In this document: in pieces, positions 10,156-22,225 of the stretch | Layout of the letters: every line of letters begins with the position of its first letter | Position numbering within the stretch: position 1 is the stretch's first letter | NCBI RefSeq assembly: GCF_012933545.1 | Contig: NZ_JAADJU010000002.1 | Span: forward strand, 124,001 to 188,000 | Direction: 5' to 3' | Source of the DNA: Rouxiella aceris | GTDB lineage: Bacteria; Pseudomonadota; Gammaproteobacteria; Enterobacterales; Enterobacteriaceae | Length of the DNA: 64,000 nucleotides | The notes under the pieces: model-generated | Told to the model about the DNA's origin: nothing | Databases searched by the model: none | Seen by the model: the letters and a program-made list of their open reading frames with translations, nothing else | Position numbers and translations under genes: made by a program

Positions 10156-10654
10156 TAGCTCCTGGGCGATCTTCACGGACCAAATAACTGTGCATGAAAT
10201 GACCCTAATGTGGTGGTTTCACGCACTTTTTATTTAATTTAAGCTTAAACTGTACCTGATCTGCTCAAAAATGATTCATATCATGTGGCGCTTTTTTGTT
10301 TAAATCTGGTGTATTTTACTGCTTATTGCCTTAAATCTGGTGTAAGGCTCTGCTTTTTTGATCCAGACTTGCCTTCATACACTATAAAAGCGTACCTTAT
10401 CGCCGCTGTCATCCGTATCACCCCTGCATAACAACGTCTTTTTACTCATAGTCAGGCGTTTTCCGCTCATGCTGGATCGCTGGATAGAGCAATCTATACC
10501 TCACATATTTCAACAGCAGGGTGTTAACAGACATACTCTGCCGCTTGCAAGATGAAGGGTATAGGCCTGCCAGGGATCATCCTCAAAGCATTGAGCCGGG
10601 TGCCAGCATCAGGACACTTTTTTAATTCATTGCACAGGCATCACGACATCTATC
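10156..10654. other. Gene-free brnQ upstream region with a 14-bp direct repeat
   Basis: About 500 bases without a supportable gene. The stretch is A+T rich from 10200 to 10400 and contains TTAAATCTGGTGTA twice, at 10300-10313 and 10331-10344, exactly 31 bases apart. It probably holds the brnQ promoter and regulatory sites. I could not place a -10/-35 pair with confidence. Confidence 0.5.
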
Positions 10655-11974
10655 ATGAGTCATCGTTTAACAACCAAAGATATTCTGGCATTGGGCTTTA
10701 TGACCTTTGCTTTATTCGTCGGCGCGGGGAATATCATTTTCCCACCGATGGTCGGATTACAGGCTGGTCACCATGTCTGGTGGGCAGCCGCTGGCTTTAT
10801 GATCACTGCCGTGGGCCTGCCGGTTATCACCGTAATTGCCCTGGCTCGCGTTGGTGGCGGCATTGATGCGCTCAGTTTGCCTATCGGTCGCAAAGCCGGT
10901 TTGCTGCTGGCCACCGTCTGCTATCTGGCCGTTGGCCCGCTGTTTGCCACACCGCGCACCGCCACCGTCTCTTTTGAAGTCGGTATCGCTCCGCTGATCG
11001 GTGATAGCAATATGGCGCTGATGATTTACAGCCTGATCTACTTTGCGCTGGTGATCGCCATCTCCCTGTATCCGGGCCGTTTGCTCGATACCGTAGGGCA
11101 TATCCTGGCACCGATGAAAATGGTGGCGTTGGCTATTCTCGGTATTGCCGCTGTGCTTTGGCCTGCGGGTACGCCGTTGCCGGCAACAGAAAGTTATGAA
11201 GCTCTGCCTTTCTCCAACGGTTTTGTGAATGGCTATCTGACCATGGATACGCTGGGCGCGCTGGTGTTTGGTATCGTGATTGTCAACGCCGCGCGTTCCC
11301 GTGGCGTGGCCGATGCCAAACTGCTTACTCGCTATACCGTATTGGCAGGACTGATTGCCGGTCTTGGTCTGTTACTGGTTTACCTCAGCCTGTTCAAGCT
11401 GGGTGAGAACAGCGCCTCACTGGTGCCTGATGCGCAAAATGGCGCGGTGATCCTGCATGCCTATGTGCAGCATACCTTTGGTAACCTGGGAAGCTTGTTC
11501 CTTGGCGCACTGATCTTTATCGCCTGTATGGTCACTGCCGTTGGCCTGACCTGTGCCTGTGCCGAGTTCTTCTCGCAATATCTGCCACTGTCGTATAAAA
11601 CCCTGGTCTTTATTCTGGGGCTGTTCTCAATGCTGGTCTCCAATCTGGGCTTGAGCCATCTGATCCAGATCTCTATTCCGGTGCTGACCGCTATCTATCC
11701 GCCATGTATCGCGCTGGTGGTGTTGAGTTTTACGCTCCGCTGGTGGAATAGCTCGACGCGTATTGTTGCGCCGGTGATGCTGGTTAGCCTGATTTTCGGT
11801 ATTATTGATGCCATCAAGGCGTCAACCTTCCAGGCGATATTGCCGGAATGGACCGCACATCTGCCGTTGGCAACGCAAGGACTGGCCTGGTTGCCACCGT
11901 CCGTGCTGATGTTGCTGCTAGTGGGGGTTTTTGACAAAATGAGCGGTGCCCGCAGCGTTACCGCCCATCAGTAA
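10655..11974 (+). CDS. brnQ: Branched-chain amino acid transporter BrnQ
   Basis: 439 residues, the same length as E. coli BrnQ and closely similar throughout ([19 protein letters not shown] at the N-terminus, [24 protein letters not shown]). It has about twelve membrane segments of the LIVCS family, which import leucine, isoleucine and valine with Na+ across the inner membrane. As in E. coli it stands upstream of proY and downstream of phoR, here with the MetE-like gene and an ERIC element between. No clear Shine-Dalgarno precedes the ATG, and the start is taken from similarity. Confidence 0.96.
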   Translation: MSHRLTTKDILALGFMTFALFVGAGNIIFPPMVGLQAGHHVWWAAAGFMITAVGLPVITVIALARVGGGIDALSLPIGRKAGLLLATVCYLAVGPLFATPRTATVSFEVGIAPLIGDSNMALMIYSLIYFALVIAISLYPGRLLDTVGHILAPMKMVALAILGIAAVLWPAGTPLPATESYEALPFSNGFVNGYLTMDTLGALVFGIVIVNAARSRGVADAKLLTRYTVLAGLIAGLGLLLVYLSLFKLGENSASLVPDAQNGAVILHAYVQHTFGNLGSLFLGALIFIACMVTAVGLTCACAEFFSQYLPLSYKTLVFILGLFSMLVSNLGLSHLIQISIPVLTAIYPPCIALVVLSFTLRWWNSSTRIVAPVMLVSLIFGIIDAIKASTFQAILPEWTAHLPLATQGLAWLPPSVLMLLLVGVFDKMSGARSVTAHQ

Positions 11975-12030
11975 CAGTAATCGGCAGTGTCGTTGCGACG
12001 ATGCTGCTGATTACGTTTTAGCCAGTTCAG

Positions 12031-12058
12031 GCCACGGAATTGCTTCCGTGGCTTTTTT
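12031..12058 (+). terminator. Terminator of brnQ
   Basis: GCCACGGAA (12031-12039) pairs with TTCCGTGGC (12044-12052) around a 4-base loop, followed by six T. Confidence 0.88.
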
Positions 12059-12129
12059 CATTGGCAGAGGATAGCGGGGCAGACTCGTTACCTGTGTTTC
12101 GACCGTGCTTAATGATTTGGAATTTTCAA

Positions 12130-13524
12130 ATGCAACAATCTCTAGAGACACTGTCGCCGGATACTACGGCGACCAAACTTAAACGTGGATTGAGTACCCG
12201 CCATATTCGTTTTATGGCGTTGGGGTCAGCGATTGGCACCGGTCTGTTTTACGGGTCGGCAGATGCCATCAAAATGGCCGGGCCAAGCGTGCTGCTGGCG
12301 TATCTGGTCGGTGGCATCATGGCGTTTATTATTATGCGTGCGCTGGGGGAAATGTCGGTACATAACCCGCAGAGTGGCTCATTTTCGCGCTATGCCCAAG
12401 ACTATCTGGGACCGCTGGCGGGTTATATCACCGGCTGGACCTACTGTTTCGAGATCCTGATTGTGGCCATTGCCGATGTTACCGCATTCGGTATCTATAT
12501 GAGCGTCTGGTTCCCGGACGTCCCGCACTGGATGTGGGTACTGAGCGTGGTGCTGATTATCGGCGGCATCAATCTGATGAGTGTCAAAGTCTTTGGCGAA
12601 CTGGAGTTCTGGTTCTCGTTTTTTAAAGTGCTGACCATCATCATTATGATTATTGCCGGTTTCGGCATTATCTTCTGGGGCATTGGCAACGGCGGGCAAC
12701 CGACCGGGATCCACAATCTCTGGAGCCATGGCGGTTTCTTTAGTCAGGGGATAATGGGCACGGTGCTGTCGTTGCAGTTGGTGATGTTTGCCTACGGCGG
12801 CATTGAAATTATCGGTATCACCGCCGGCGAGGCAGAAGACCCGAAAAAATCCATCCCCAAAGCCATTAACTCTGTTCCCTGGCGTATTCTGGTGTTCTAC
12901 GTGGGTACGCTGTTTGTCATCATGTCTATCTTCCCATGGGATCAGGTGGGCACCCAGGGCAGTCCTTTTGTGCTGACTTTCCAGCATATGGGTATCACCG
13001 TGGCGGCGGGCATTCTTAATTTTGTGGTGATCACGGCCTCACTGTCGGCGATCAACAGCGATGTCTTTGGCGTCGGTCGTATGTTGCATGGTATGGCCGA
13101 GCAGGGGCAAGCGCCGAAAATGTTCAGCAAGGTCTCCCGTCGCGGTATTCCGTGGGTTACCGTTCTGGTGATGATGGCGGCACTGCTGGTGGCGGTTTAT
13201 CTTAACTACATTATGCCGGAAAATGTGTTCCTGGTGATTGCCTCACTGGCCACCTTTGCCACTGTCTGGGTGTGGATTATGATCCTTTTTGCTCAGATCG
13301 GTTTTCGTCGTCAACTAAGCCGTCAACAGGTTTCCGAGCTGGCGTTCCCGCTACGCGGTGGCATGTTTACCTCGATTTTTGCCATTATCTTCCTGTTCTT
13401 TATCATCGGGCTGATTGGTTACTTCCCGGATACCCGCGTGTCGCTGTATGCCGGTGGCATCTGGGTCGTGGTGCTGCTGCTGGGATACTGGTTCAAGTGT
13501 TCTCGCGATAAAAAACGCGGCTAA
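12130..13524 (+). CDS. proY: Proline-specific permease ProY
   Basis: 464 residues from the ATG at 12130. The frame extends upstream to 12040, but that part covers the brnQ terminator and does not resemble the family. From [20 protein letters not shown] onward it follows E. coli ProY nearly residue for residue. It is an APC-superfamily amino acid permease with twelve predicted membrane segments. [13 protein letters not shown] is the substrate-site loop in helix 1. It is thought to take up proline, but in E. coli proY is poorly expressed on its own. It converges with ggt across a terminator that has been split by a miniature repeat. Confidence 0.94.
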   Translation: MQQSLETLSPDTTATKLKRGLSTRHIRFMALGSAIGTGLFYGSADAIKMAGPSVLLAYLVGGIMAFIIMRALGEMSVHNPQSGSFSRYAQDYLGPLAGYITGWTYCFEILIVAIADVTAFGIYMSVWFPDVPHWMWVLSVVLIIGGINLMSVKVFGELEFWFSFFKVLTIIIMIIAGFGIIFWGIGNGGQPTGIHNLWSHGGFFSQGIMGTVLSLQLVMFAYGGIEIIGITAGEAEDPKKSIPKAINSVPWRILVFYVGTLFVIMSIFPWDQVGTQGSPFVLTFQHMGITVAAGILNFVVITASLSAINSDVFGVGRMLHGMAEQGQAPKMFSKVSRRGIPWVTVLVMMAALLVAVYLNYIMPENVFLVIASLATFATVWVWIMILFAQIGFRRQLSRQQVSELAFPLRGGMFTSIFAIIFLFFIIGLIGYFPDTRVSLYAGGIWVVVLLLGYWFKCSRDKKRG

Positions 13525-13534
13525 CCGGTTAAAA

Positions 13535-13555
13535 GGGGTAAGCAAGTGCTTACCC
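13535..13555. terminator. proY/ggt terminator hairpin, first copy (repeat-flanking)
   Basis: GGGTAAGC and GCTTACCC form an 8-bp stem around AAGT. The whole 21-base unit is repeated without change at 13690-13710 on the far side of the inserted element. This first copy lacks a T run on the plus strand, but A-rich sequence before it could serve ggt readthrough on the minus strand. Confidence 0.7.
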
Positions 13556-13689
13556 AAGAGTTTGATGACAAAGTCGTCTTGATGATCGAGATACCCGGGC
13601 ATAGCACACCTAGGGGCGCTCCGGCGGGCAAGCCCGCTACGACCCCAACGGTGCACTCTCCCTAATAACGGACTTTGTCAGCAGTCTGA
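13556..13689 (-). mobile_element. Miniature terminator-associated repeat, copy 1 (134 bp)
   Basis: Non-coding element lying in reverse orientation relative to the copies at 23258 and 37080. It has imperfect terminal inverted repeats, GATGACAAAGTC (13564-13575) against GACTTTGTCAGC (13671-13682), and an inner REP-like palindrome CGGGCAAGCCCG. Its flanks are an exact 21-base duplication of the terminator hairpin, consistent with insertion and target duplication. It resembles in size and habit the YPAL miniature elements described in yersiniae, but the sequences were not compared. Confidence 0.8.
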
Positions 13690-13716
13690 GGGGTAAGCAA
13701 GTGCTTACCCCTTTTT
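13690..13716 (+). terminator. proY terminator, functional copy with T run
   Basis: GGGGTAAGC (13690-13698) and GCTTACCCC (13703-13711) form a stem closed by AAGT and followed by five T. It is the second copy of the hairpin bracketing the miniature element. Confidence 0.82.
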
Positions 13717-13718
13717 AT

Positions 13719-15482
13719 TTAATAACCTATTGCTGCACCGGCCGGGCGACGCACGTCGTTGGCACCATACAGATAGCCTTCACGCACTTTCCCCGATACC
13801 GCCGAGTCATTACCCGAGCTTTGTGGCGTTACGCCTGCTGCGCCCGGTAAACCCACCATAATCAGTTCTGCTGCCCCCCAGGGTGTCTGCTCGACCATTT
13901 TATAGCCCATTTTTTGCAGCAGATTCAGGCTGTCGGCCGAGACACCACGCTGCTCGTAATAGACTTCGTCGGGCAACCACTGATGGTGAATGCGCGGGGC
14001 ATTGACGGCTTCCTGTGGTGGCATACCGTAATCAATGACATTAAGGGCAGTTTCCAGCGTAATGGTGATAATACGCGAGCCACCGGGTGAGCCAAGAACC
14101 ATAAAGGTTTTGCCGTCTTTGGTGATTAAACTCGGGCTCATCGACGATAGTGGGCGCTTACCGGGGGCGATGGCATTTTTGCTGCCCTGCACCAGACCAT
14201 AGAGATTTTTCTCGCCCACTTTACTGGTAAAGTCATCCATCTCATCATTAAGGAAGAAGCCGGTGCCCGGCGCAATCTCTATAGCACCAAATAAGCCGTT
14301 GATGGTGTAGGTGGTAGAAACGGCATTACCCTGCTTATCGACAATCGAGTAATGCGTGGTTTCCGGTTTCTCATGAGGTTCCATCCCCGGTTGCACCTCG
14401 GCAGACGGCGTAGCTTTATCTGCTGCTATCTTTTTACGGATCTCGTCGGCATAGCTTTTACTCAACAGACGATCGATCGGGTTGTTCACAAAGGCCGGGT
14501 CCCCGAGGAAAGTATTGCGATCCATATAGGCGTGGCGCATGGCTTCGCTCAAGGTGTGAATCGATGCCGCCGAGTTAAAGCCCATCGCTTTCAGATCATA
14601 GCCTTCGAGGATATTTAGCGTTTCGCATAGCGTTACACCACCGGAACTTGGCGGTGGCGCGGAAACAAATTTGTAGCCGCGATAGCTGCAGGTGATGGGC
14701 GCGGTTTCGGTAACTTTATAATTGGCAAAATCGGCGGCGGTGAGAATACCCGCACCTTTTTTGGCGGCGGCTTCAACGGCGGCAGGGATTTTGCCTTTAT
14801 AAAAGGCGTCCGGCCCGCGCTTGGCAATGGCTTCCAGGGTGTTGGCCAGATCCTGTTGCACCAATTTGTCGCCCGGTTGTAGCGCAGTGCCATCTTTACG
14901 CAGGAAGATTTTCGCTACTTCCGGCTTTTCTTTAAATTTCGCGGTCTTGGTATCGAGGATATCGGTATCCGCACGGGTGAGGATAAATCCCTGGCGCGCC
15001 AGTTTGATGGCTGGAGCCATCACCTGTTGCCGCGTCAGTTTGCCGTATTGACGTTGAGCTGTATCCAGTCCCAGTACCGTGCCGGGAACGCCCGCTGCCA
15101 GATAGCCATACAGGCTGGCGCCTTTTTTAACATTACCCTGTTCATCAAGGTACATATTGGCACTGGCGGCGGCAGGAGCCATTTCGCGAAAGTTGATAAA
15201 AGTATCTTTGCCATCGGCCAGGTGGATGGTCATAAAGCCCCCGCCACCAATATTGCCACAGCAGGGATTGACCACTGCTTCGGCATAGCCGACAGCGACT
15301 GCGGCATCAATCGCGTTGCCGCCCATTTTTAGAATATCCACGCCCACCTGGGACGCCAGATATTGTGAAGTGACCACCATGCCGTTTTTGGCTTCTACCG
15401 CGGGATTAGAGGCAGCATGCAAGGTGCCGCTGACCAATAATGCCAACACGGTTAACGGTTTTTTCCATTGGTTGAAAAACAT
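13719..15482 (-). CDS. ggt: Gamma-glutamyltranspeptidase, periplasmic
   Basis: 587 residues from the ATG at 15482, preceded by AGGAG at ideal spacing. The longer frame from 15500 has no such site. A signal peptide (MFFNQWKKPL, hydrophobic core, cut after LHA) exports it to the periplasm. The precursor cleaves itself before the catalytic threonine in the ETTHYS motif, giving large and small subunits. GSPGGSRI near residue 475 is the conserved glycine-rich oxyanion region. The enzyme hydrolyses glutathione and other gamma-glutamyl compounds or transfers the glutamyl group to amino acids. In E. coli ggt lies elsewhere, so its place beside proY is a lineage difference. Confidence 0.95.
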   Translation of the reverse strand: MFFNQWKKPLTVLALLVSGTLHAASNPAVEAKNGMVVTSQYLASQVGVDILKMGGNAIDAAVAVGYAEAVVNPCCGNIGGGGFMTIHLADGKDTFINFREMAPAAASANMYLDEQGNVKKGASLYGYLAAGVPGTVLGLDTAQRQYGKLTRQQVMAPAIKLARQGFILTRADTDILDTKTAKFKEKPEVAKIFLRKDGTALQPGDKLVQQDLANTLEAIAKRGPDAFYKGKIPAAVEAAAKKGAGILTAADFANYKVTETAPITCSYRGYKFVSAPPPSSGGVTLCETLNILEGYDLKAMGFNSAASIHTLSEAMRHAYMDRNTFLGDPAFVNNPIDRLLSKSYADEIRKKIAADKATPSAEVQPGMEPHEKPETTHYSIVDKQGNAVSTTYTINGLFGAIEIAPGTGFFLNDEMDDFTSKVGEKNLYGLVQGSKNAIAPGKRPLSSMSPSLITKDGKTFMVLGSPGGSRIITITLETALNVIDYGMPPQEAVNAPRIHHQWLPDEVYYEQRGVSADSLNLLQKMGYKMVEQTPWGAAELIMVGLPGAAGVTPQSSGNDSAVSGKVREGYLYGANDVRRPAGAAIGY

Positions 15483-15743
15483 AAAAACTCCTGTGTACAC
15501 CCTGTCAGTGTGATTTCCTGAACCTGTAGGTTGTTATGTGATAATGCTTTTTAGGCGATATCGCCGGACGCTGCTTTTCGAGGCAACGTCCGCACAGTGC
15601 AATGCAAAGGGCAGGCCAATCTTGTTAAACCTGGTTGCCACCGACATAGCTTGCGCAATACGCGTAGATGTTATTTAACATTTTAATTACAAATGCAAGG
15701 GGATTTGCGGAGATGTACAACCACGGGGGGGGCTGAGGAGAGA

Positions 15744-15775
15744 GAAAAAAAAACGGCCAGCATAAGCTGACCGTT
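15744..15775 (-). terminator. Terminator of the peroxiredoxin gene
   Basis: On the minus strand AACGGTCAGC and GCTGGCCGTT pair (one G-U) around TTAT and are followed by about ten T. Confidence 0.85.
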
Positions 15776-15813
15776 GATACCCGCCGACTTGCCTGCGGGG
15801 GAACTGTAATCAA

Positions 15814-16416
15814 TTACAGGCTTGACGCATTCTCGCTCAGGTAAGAAGCCACGCCGTTTGGTGAAGCATCCATCCCTTTTTTGCCTTTTTCCCACTGAGC
15901 CGGGCACACTTCGCCGTGCTCTTCGTGGAATTGCAGCGCGTCAACCATACGCAGCATTTCGTCGATGTTACGACCCAGTGGCAGATCGTTGACTACCTGG
16001 TGGCGAACGATACCTTTATCATCGATCAGGAAAGAACCGCGCAGGGCAACGCCAGCGTCCGGATGTTCGATACCGTAGGCTTTCTGGATTTCACGTTTGA
16101 TATCAGCAACCATGGCGTATTTTACCTGGCCAATACCGCCTTTCTCAACTGGGGTGTTGCGCCATGCGTTATGCACAAACTCAGAGTCGAAAGAAACACC
16201 TACAACTTCTACGCCACGTTTCTGGAACTCTTCATAGCGGTGATCGAAAGCGATCAGCTCTGAAGGGCAGACGAAAGTGAAGTCCATTGGCCAGAAGAAG
16301 ATAACGGTGGCTTTGCCCGCTGTATGTTTTTTGAAGTTGAAGTTTTCAACAACTTCGCCGCTGCCCAATACTGCTGCTGCGGTAAAATCAGGGGCCGGAC
16401 GAGTAACCAGTACCAT
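15814..16416 (-). CDS. Typical 2-Cys peroxiredoxin (AhpC/TSA family, peroxiredoxin C)
   Basis: 200 residues. The peroxidatic cysteine lies in DFTFVCPSE (about residue 51) and the resolving cysteine in GEVCPAQW (about residue 171), the two-cysteine layout of AhpC/Tsa proteins. They reduce hydrogen and organic peroxides and are recycled by thioredoxin or AhpF. No ahpF is adjacent, and this form is not the E. coli AhpC but a paralogue seen in other enterobacteria next to acpH. AGGAG lies seven bases before the ATG. It is a single gene with its own terminator. 16417-16626 upstream holds its promoter region and the acpH end, with no gene. Confidence 0.92.
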   Translation of the reverse strand: MVLVTRPAPDFTAAAVLGSGEVVENFNFKKHTAGKATVIFFWPMDFTFVCPSELIAFDHRYEEFQKRGVEVVGVSFDSEFVHNAWRNTPVEKGGIGQVKYAMVADIKREIQKAYGIEHPDAGVALRGSFLIDDKGIVRHQVVNDLPLGRNIDEMLRMVDALQFHEEHGEVCPAQWEKGKKGMDASPNGVASYLSENASSL

Positions 16417-16626
16417 AATAACTCCTATTGGATCCCTTGCTATCTGTCACTACGGCGGTGTTTGCGCTGCCATAGCGTCAATGACGTCAGGATGTGGGTA
16501 AGTGAATAGGGATAATGAAATCGTTTCTCAGTATAAGGGCAACGACAGAGTGAATAAACCCCATCGCACCAATCGATCAGATAGCATTGAGCTATCAGTG
16601 TGATGGCGATCGCAGATAGCTTATCG

Positions 16627-17208
16627 CTATATTTTCTGCGCTTGCGCCTGCTGCATCATCGACGGATAAAACTGCCAGAATAGCTGCTCCAGCGCCGGAT
16701 AATTGCTTTCAATATCATCAAATGAACCAGCCAGCGCTGCCAGGCGCGGGCGGCGATTGGCCATGCCCTGCAACACCTGTTTAATAAACGCCAGATCGGC
16801 ATAACGTTCCATCCAGCGCTGTGACCAAAGATAGTCATTTAAATGGCGGAATCTTTCCGGCGTGGTCGCCAGATGCGGTTCAATGGACAGACGACACTGG
16901 TCGATAAAGGTCGGTAGCGCGGTGTCCTGACAGAGTCGGTCCCAGTGCAGCGAAAGAAAATGATCCCATACCACGTCGAGGGTGATGGGGGCCACGCGAC
17001 GGTATGGCGGGCTAAAGTAGCCGCGGGCGATTTTGACTTCCGGCAGCGCGTCGGTCATTACGTCCACGCGGCGATGCATGCGAATGCCCCGCGAAATCGC
17101 CAGCGGGTAGACCTCGTCCGGGTTGCCGCGAACGAAATCCGCCATCAGGTTTCCCAGCAGCGAACTGTCGGCCAGTTGGGCCAGATGGAGATGGGCAAGA
17201 AAATTCAT
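16627..17208 (-). CDS. acpH: Acyl carrier protein phosphodiesterase AcpH
   Basis: 193 residues, the same length as E. coli AcpH (YajB). The N-terminus [10 protein letters not shown] and the motifs [19 protein letters not shown] and [11 protein letters not shown] supply the conserved His and Asp residues of this family, which is distantly related to HD phosphatases. AcpH removes the 4'-phosphopantetheine arm from holo-acyl carrier protein. It is divergent from queA, as in E. coli. In the 359 bases between them I see no gene, only promoter-like sequence. Confidence 0.94.
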   Translation of the reverse strand: MNFLAHLHLAQLADSSLLGNLMADFVRGNPDEVYPLAISRGIRMHRRVDVMTDALPEVKIARGYFSPPYRRVAPITLDVVWDHFLSLHWDRLCQDTALPTFIDQCRLSIEPHLATTPERFRHLNDYLWSQRWMERYADLAFIKQVLQGMANRRPRLAALAGSFDDIESNYPALEQLFWQFYPSMMQQAQAQKI

Positions 17209-17364
17209 AAAGTCAGTATAACCTCTTTGGCTGACAAGGTGCAGTGGCGCATATTTTGCCGCAGGTTATACGCCTGCCGCCGCAATTGACCGTGCTGCAG
17301 CGGAAAATTAAGCAGATATCCTGCCTGACGCAGGTTTTAGTCACCATTTATTCAGGGGGAAAGC

Positions 17365-17393
17365 TTGCAGCTGGCCCTTGCTAGCTCTAGACT
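17365..17393 (+). promoter_or_regulatory. Candidate promoter for queA-tgt
   Basis: TTGCAG (17365-17370) and TAGACT (17388-17393) are separated by 17 bases, followed by a GC-rich discriminator, about 175 bases before queA. Prediction by eye only. Confidence 0.4.
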
Positions 17394-17567
17394 AAGCCGC
17401 CTGTTTTATACCTGTCCTGCTTCTGGTGACTGCTGTGCTGGCCAGATTCGTTTACCCCGCCGACTTGGGTCATGCAAGCGCCCGGGCGTTGACGAGTCCG
17501 TTGCTGCCGCAAACCTGAACCCGGCGGGTTAAATCGTCTTTTGGTTATCAAGTGGAAGTGTACAGCT

Positions 17568-18638
17568 ATGCGCGTTGCCGATTTTTCGTTCGAACTCCCT
17601 GAGTCCCTGATTGCCCGCTATCCGCAAACCCAGCGCAGTGGTTGTCGTTTATTGTCTCTGGATGGGCCGACCGGCGAATTGACGCACGGTATTTTCACTG
17701 ACGTTCTCGATAAGCTTAATCCCGGCGACCTGCTGGTATTTAATAATACCCGCGTGATCCCGGCGCGGGTTTTTGGCCGCAAAGTCAGCGGTGGCAAAAT
17801 TGAAGTGCTGGTGGAGCGGGTATTAGATCCCCACCGCGTGCTGGCGCACGTTCGCGCCTCCAAATCCCCCAAGCCCGGCGCCGAGTTGCTGCTTGGCGAT
17901 GCGGAAGATGTCCGCGCTACCATGGTGGCGCGTCATGATACCCTGTTTGAACTGCAGTTTGATGATGAGCGCGATGTGTTTACGCTGCTCGATAAAATCG
18001 GCCATATGCCGCTGCCGCCTTATATTGACCGCCCGGACGAAGAAGCCGACCGCGAATTGTATCAAACGGTCTATAGCGAACGTTTGGGTGCGGTCGCAGC
18101 ACCTACCGCCGGTCTGCACTTCGACCGCCCGCTGATGGATGCCCTGCAGGCCAAAGGCGTGGAGTTGGCTTTTGTCACGCTGCACGTCGGTGCCGGTACC
18201 TTCCAGCCGGTACGCGTCGATACCATTGAAGAACACATTATGCACGCCGAGTATGCCGAAGTGCCGCAGAGCGTGGTGGATGCCGTGATTGCCTGCAAGG
18301 CGCGCGGTAACCGCGTGGTGGCCGTCGGCACGACTTCCGTCCGTTCGCTGGAAAGTGCCGCCCAGGCTTGCGAAAACGGCCTGATCGCCCCGTTCTTTGG
18401 CGATACCCGCATCTTTATCTATCCCGGCTATGAATATCAGGTGATTGATGTGCTGATCACCAACTTCCACCTGCCAGAATCCACCCTGATTATGCTGGTT
18501 TCGGCGTTTGCCGGTTATAAAAATACCCTCAACGCCTATCATCAGGCGGTTGCCGAGGCCTATCGTTTCTTTAGTTATGGTGATGCCATGTTCATCAACC
18601 GTAATCCGCTGGCGCCGCGTGAAGTGGTTGGCCAGTGA
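17568..18638 (+). CDS. queA: S-adenosylmethionine:tRNA ribosyltransferase-isomerase QueA
   Basis: 356 residues from the ATG at 17568, where [19 protein letters not shown] matches E. coli QueA (356). The frame opens upstream at 17541 without support. The protein carries the family blocks [31 protein letters not shown] and [10 protein letters not shown]. It moves the ribosyl part of S-adenosylmethionine onto 7-aminomethyl-7-deazaguanine in tRNA, giving epoxyqueuosine, the step after Tgt. It leads the queA-tgt-yajC-secD-secF cluster. 129 bases separate it from tgt. queC, for an early step of the same pathway, is at the other end of the window. Confidence 0.96.
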   Translation: MRVADFSFELPESLIARYPQTQRSGCRLLSLDGPTGELTHGIFTDVLDKLNPGDLLVFNNTRVIPARVFGRKVSGGKIEVLVERVLDPHRVLAHVRASKSPKPGAELLLGDAEDVRATMVARHDTLFELQFDDERDVFTLLDKIGHMPLPPYIDRPDEEADRELYQTVYSERLGAVAAPTAGLHFDRPLMDALQAKGVELAFVTLHVGAGTFQPVRVDTIEEHIMHAEYAEVPQSVVDAVIACKARGNRVVAVGTTSVRSLESAAQACENGLIAPFFGDTRIFIYPGYEYQVIDVLITNFHLPESTLIMLVSAFAGYKNTLNAYHQAVAEAYRFFSYGDAMFINRNPLAPREVVGQ

Positions 18639-19892
<1,254 letters not shown>

Positions 19893-20006
19893 TTTCTTTG
19901 CCATGATGGCCTCGCTTTTTAGAGTGGGGCGATTTAAGTTTCGGATTTCAAAGAATTTTTATTATTTAATCACAACGTGTTTTATAACAACAATGAGGGA
20001 ATTTAA

Positions 20007-20339
20007 ATGAGTCTTTTCATTTCTGATGCCGTCGCAGCTACTGGCGCACCGTCACAGGGAAGTCCTTACTCTCTGGTTATCATGCTGGTAGTATTTGGTC
20101 TGATTTTCTATTTCATGATCCTGCGTCCGCAGCAAAAACGTTCCAAAGAGCACAAAAAACTGATGGACTCCATCGGTAAAGGTGATGAAGTCATGACTAC
20201 CGGTGGTTTGATCGGTCGCGTAAGCAAAGTAGCTGAAACTGGTTACGTTGTAATTGCGCTTAACGACACCACGGAAGTGATGATCAAGCGTGACTTCGTG
20301 GCTGCCGTTCTGCCGAAAGGTACGATGAAGGCGCTTTAA
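20007..20339 (+). CDS. yajC: Sec translocase accessory subunit YajC
   Basis: 110 residues with a single membrane segment ([20 protein letters not shown], about residues 26-45) followed by a charged cytoplasmic domain with [10 protein letters not shown]. YajC joins SecD and SecF in the holotranslocon and binds AcrB. AATGAGGGAA precedes the ATG. The secD start is 28 bases on, in the same operon. Confidence 0.96.
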   Translation: MSLFISDAVAATGAPSQGSPYSLVIMLVVFGLIFYFMILRPQQKRSKEHKKLMDSIGKGDEVMTTGGLIGRVSKVAETGYVVIALNDTTEVMIKRDFVAAVLPKGTMKAL

Positions 20340-20367
20340 TTTTTCGATTTTCCCGAAGGGAACTGCC

Positions 20368-22215
20368 GTGTTAAACCGTTATCCTTTGTGGAAGTATCTG
20401 ATGCTGATTTTTGTCATCATCATCGGTCTGCTTTATGCGCTTCCCAACCTGTATGGTGAGGATCCGGCTGTTCAAATTACTGGCGCTCGAGGTTCGGACG
20501 CCAGTGTTGCAACGCTGGACCAAGTCAGAGATGTACTGATTAAAGACCAAATCGATAGCAAGTCTATTGCGCTGGAAAACGGCTCGATTCTTGCCCGATT
20601 TAAAGACACTGATGTGCAATTGCGCGCGCGTGATGCGCTTTCCACTGCACTGGGTGACAAATTCGTCATTGCGCTGAACCTGGCACCGGCAACGCCGACC
20701 TGGTTGAGCATGCTGGGCGCCGAGCCGATGAAGCTGGGCCTCGACCTGCGTGGTGGTGTGCACTTCCTGATGGAAGTCGACATGGATACTGCGCTGGGCA
20801 AGCTGCAAGAGCAGACGATGGACAACATGCGTAGCGATCTGCGTGACCAGAGCATTCCTTATGCTACGGTTCGCAAGACTGACAACTACGGTGTTGAACT
20901 GACTTTCCGTGATGCCGCAACCCGCGATAAAGCCACCAGCTACCTGTCTCCTCGCCACCGTGATTTGGTCTTGAGCAACAGCGGCGACAATGCTGTACGC
21001 ATTGTAATGACCAACGATCGCCTGAGCGAAGCCAAAGAGTACGCGGTACAGCAGAACATCAATATTCTGCGTAACCGTGTCAACCAACTGGGCGTTGCCG
21101 AACCGCTGGTTCAGCGTCAAGGCGCTGACCGTATTGTGGTTGAACTGCCAGGTATTCAGGACACGGCGCGCGCCAAAGAGATTTTGGGTGCTACCGCTAC
21201 GCTGGAATTCCGTCTGGTTAACACTAACGTGGATGCCACCGCGGCAGCCAGCGGACGTGTACCGGGTGACAGCGAAATTAAAAACATGCAGGAAGGACAG
21301 CCAGTTGTGCTGTACAAGCGCGTGATTTTAACCGGTGACCATATTACCGATTCCACCTCAAGTCAGGATGAATATAACCAACCTCAGGTTAATATTTCTC
21401 TCGATAGCGCGGGCGGCAATATCATGTCCAACTTCACCAAGGACAATATCGGTAAGCCGATGGCGACCCTGTTTGTGGAGTATAAGGACAGCGGTAAAAA
21501 AGATGCCAATGGTCGTTCTATCCTGGCCAAGCAAGAAGAAGTGATCAACGTCGCGACCATTCAGTCTCGTCTTGGTAACAGCTTCCGTATCACCGGGGTC
21601 AACGATCCTAACCAGGCTCGTCAGCTGTCTTTGCTGCTGCGTGCCGGTGCGTTGATTGCGCCAATTCAGATTGTTGAAGAACGTACTATCGGTCCAACCA
21701 TGGGTGCGCAAAACATCACTCAGGGTCTTGAGGCCTGTTTGTGGGGCTTATTGGCTTCCATTCTGTTTATGGTGGTGTTCTACCGCAAGTTTGGTGTGAT
21801 TGCGACCACGGCGCTGGTCGTCAACCTGGTACTGATTGTCGGCATCATGTCTCTGCTGCCGGGTGCGACACTGACCATGCCGGGTATTGCCGGGATCGTC
21901 TTGACGCTGGCGGTGGCGGTTGATGCCAACGTACTGATCAATGAGCGTATCAAGGAAGAAATGCGTAACGGGCGTTCCGTGCAGCAGGCGATCCATGAAG
22001 GTTACAGCGGTGCGTTCTCCAGTATTATCGATGCCAACGTGACCACGCTGATTACGGCAATTATTCTGTATGCGGTCGGTACGGGATCGATTAAGGGCTT
22101 TGCTATCACCACCGCTATCGGTGTGGCGACCTCAATGTTTACGTCGATCGTCGGTACTCGTGCCATCGTCAACATGCTTTATGGCGGCAAACGCATTAAA
22201 AAGCTGTCTATCTAA
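20368..22215 (+). CDS. secD: Protein translocase subunit SecD
   Basis: 615 residues beginning at a GTG with GAAGGGAA upstream. Membrane segment 1 lies near residues 10-28. The large periplasmic P1 domain fills about 30-450, with the D1 motif [10 protein letters not shown] near residue 123. Five further membrane helices at the C-terminus include [17 protein letters not shown], the proton-relay motif of RND-type Sec proteins. SecDF pulls exported chains from the periplasmic side using proton motive force. Ten bases separate it from secF. Confidence 0.97.
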   Translation: MLNRYPLWKYLMLIFVIIIGLLYALPNLYGEDPAVQITGARGSDASVATLDQVRDVLIKDQIDSKSIALENGSILARFKDTDVQLRARDALSTALGDKFVIALNLAPATPTWLSMLGAEPMKLGLDLRGGVHFLMEVDMDTALGKLQEQTMDNMRSDLRDQSIPYATVRKTDNYGVELTFRDAATRDKATSYLSPRHRDLVLSNSGDNAVRIVMTNDRLSEAKEYAVQQNINILRNRVNQLGVAEPLVQRQGADRIVVELPGIQDTARAKEILGATATLEFRLVNTNVDATAAASGRVPGDSEIKNMQEGQPVVLYKRVILTGDHITDSTSSQDEYNQPQVNISLDSAGGNIMSNFTKDNIGKPMATLFVEYKDSGKKDANGRSILAKQEEVINVATIQSRLGNSFRITGVNDPNQARQLSLLLRAGALIAPIQIVEERTIGPTMGAQNITQGLEACLWGLLASILFMVVFYRKFGVIATTALVVNLVLIVGIMSLLPGATLTMPGIAGIVLTLAVAVDANVLINERIKEEMRNGRSVQQAIHEGYSGAFSSIIDANVTTLITAIILYAVGTGSIKGFAITTAIGVATSMFTSIVGTRAIVNMLYGGKRIKKLSI

Positions 22216-22225
22216 GGAGTACGTT

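Noticed and set aside
12040-12129. N-terminal extension of proY
   Set aside because: It covers the brnQ terminator and has no similarity to the permease.
15501-15743. Gene or RNA between the peroxiredoxin gene and ggt
   Set aside because: Only weak inverted repeats and the ggt promoter region. Short frames lack start signals.
22070-22225. N-terminal extension of secF
   Set aside because: The frame overlaps the secD end. The GTG at 22226 has AAGGAG and matches SecF exactly.
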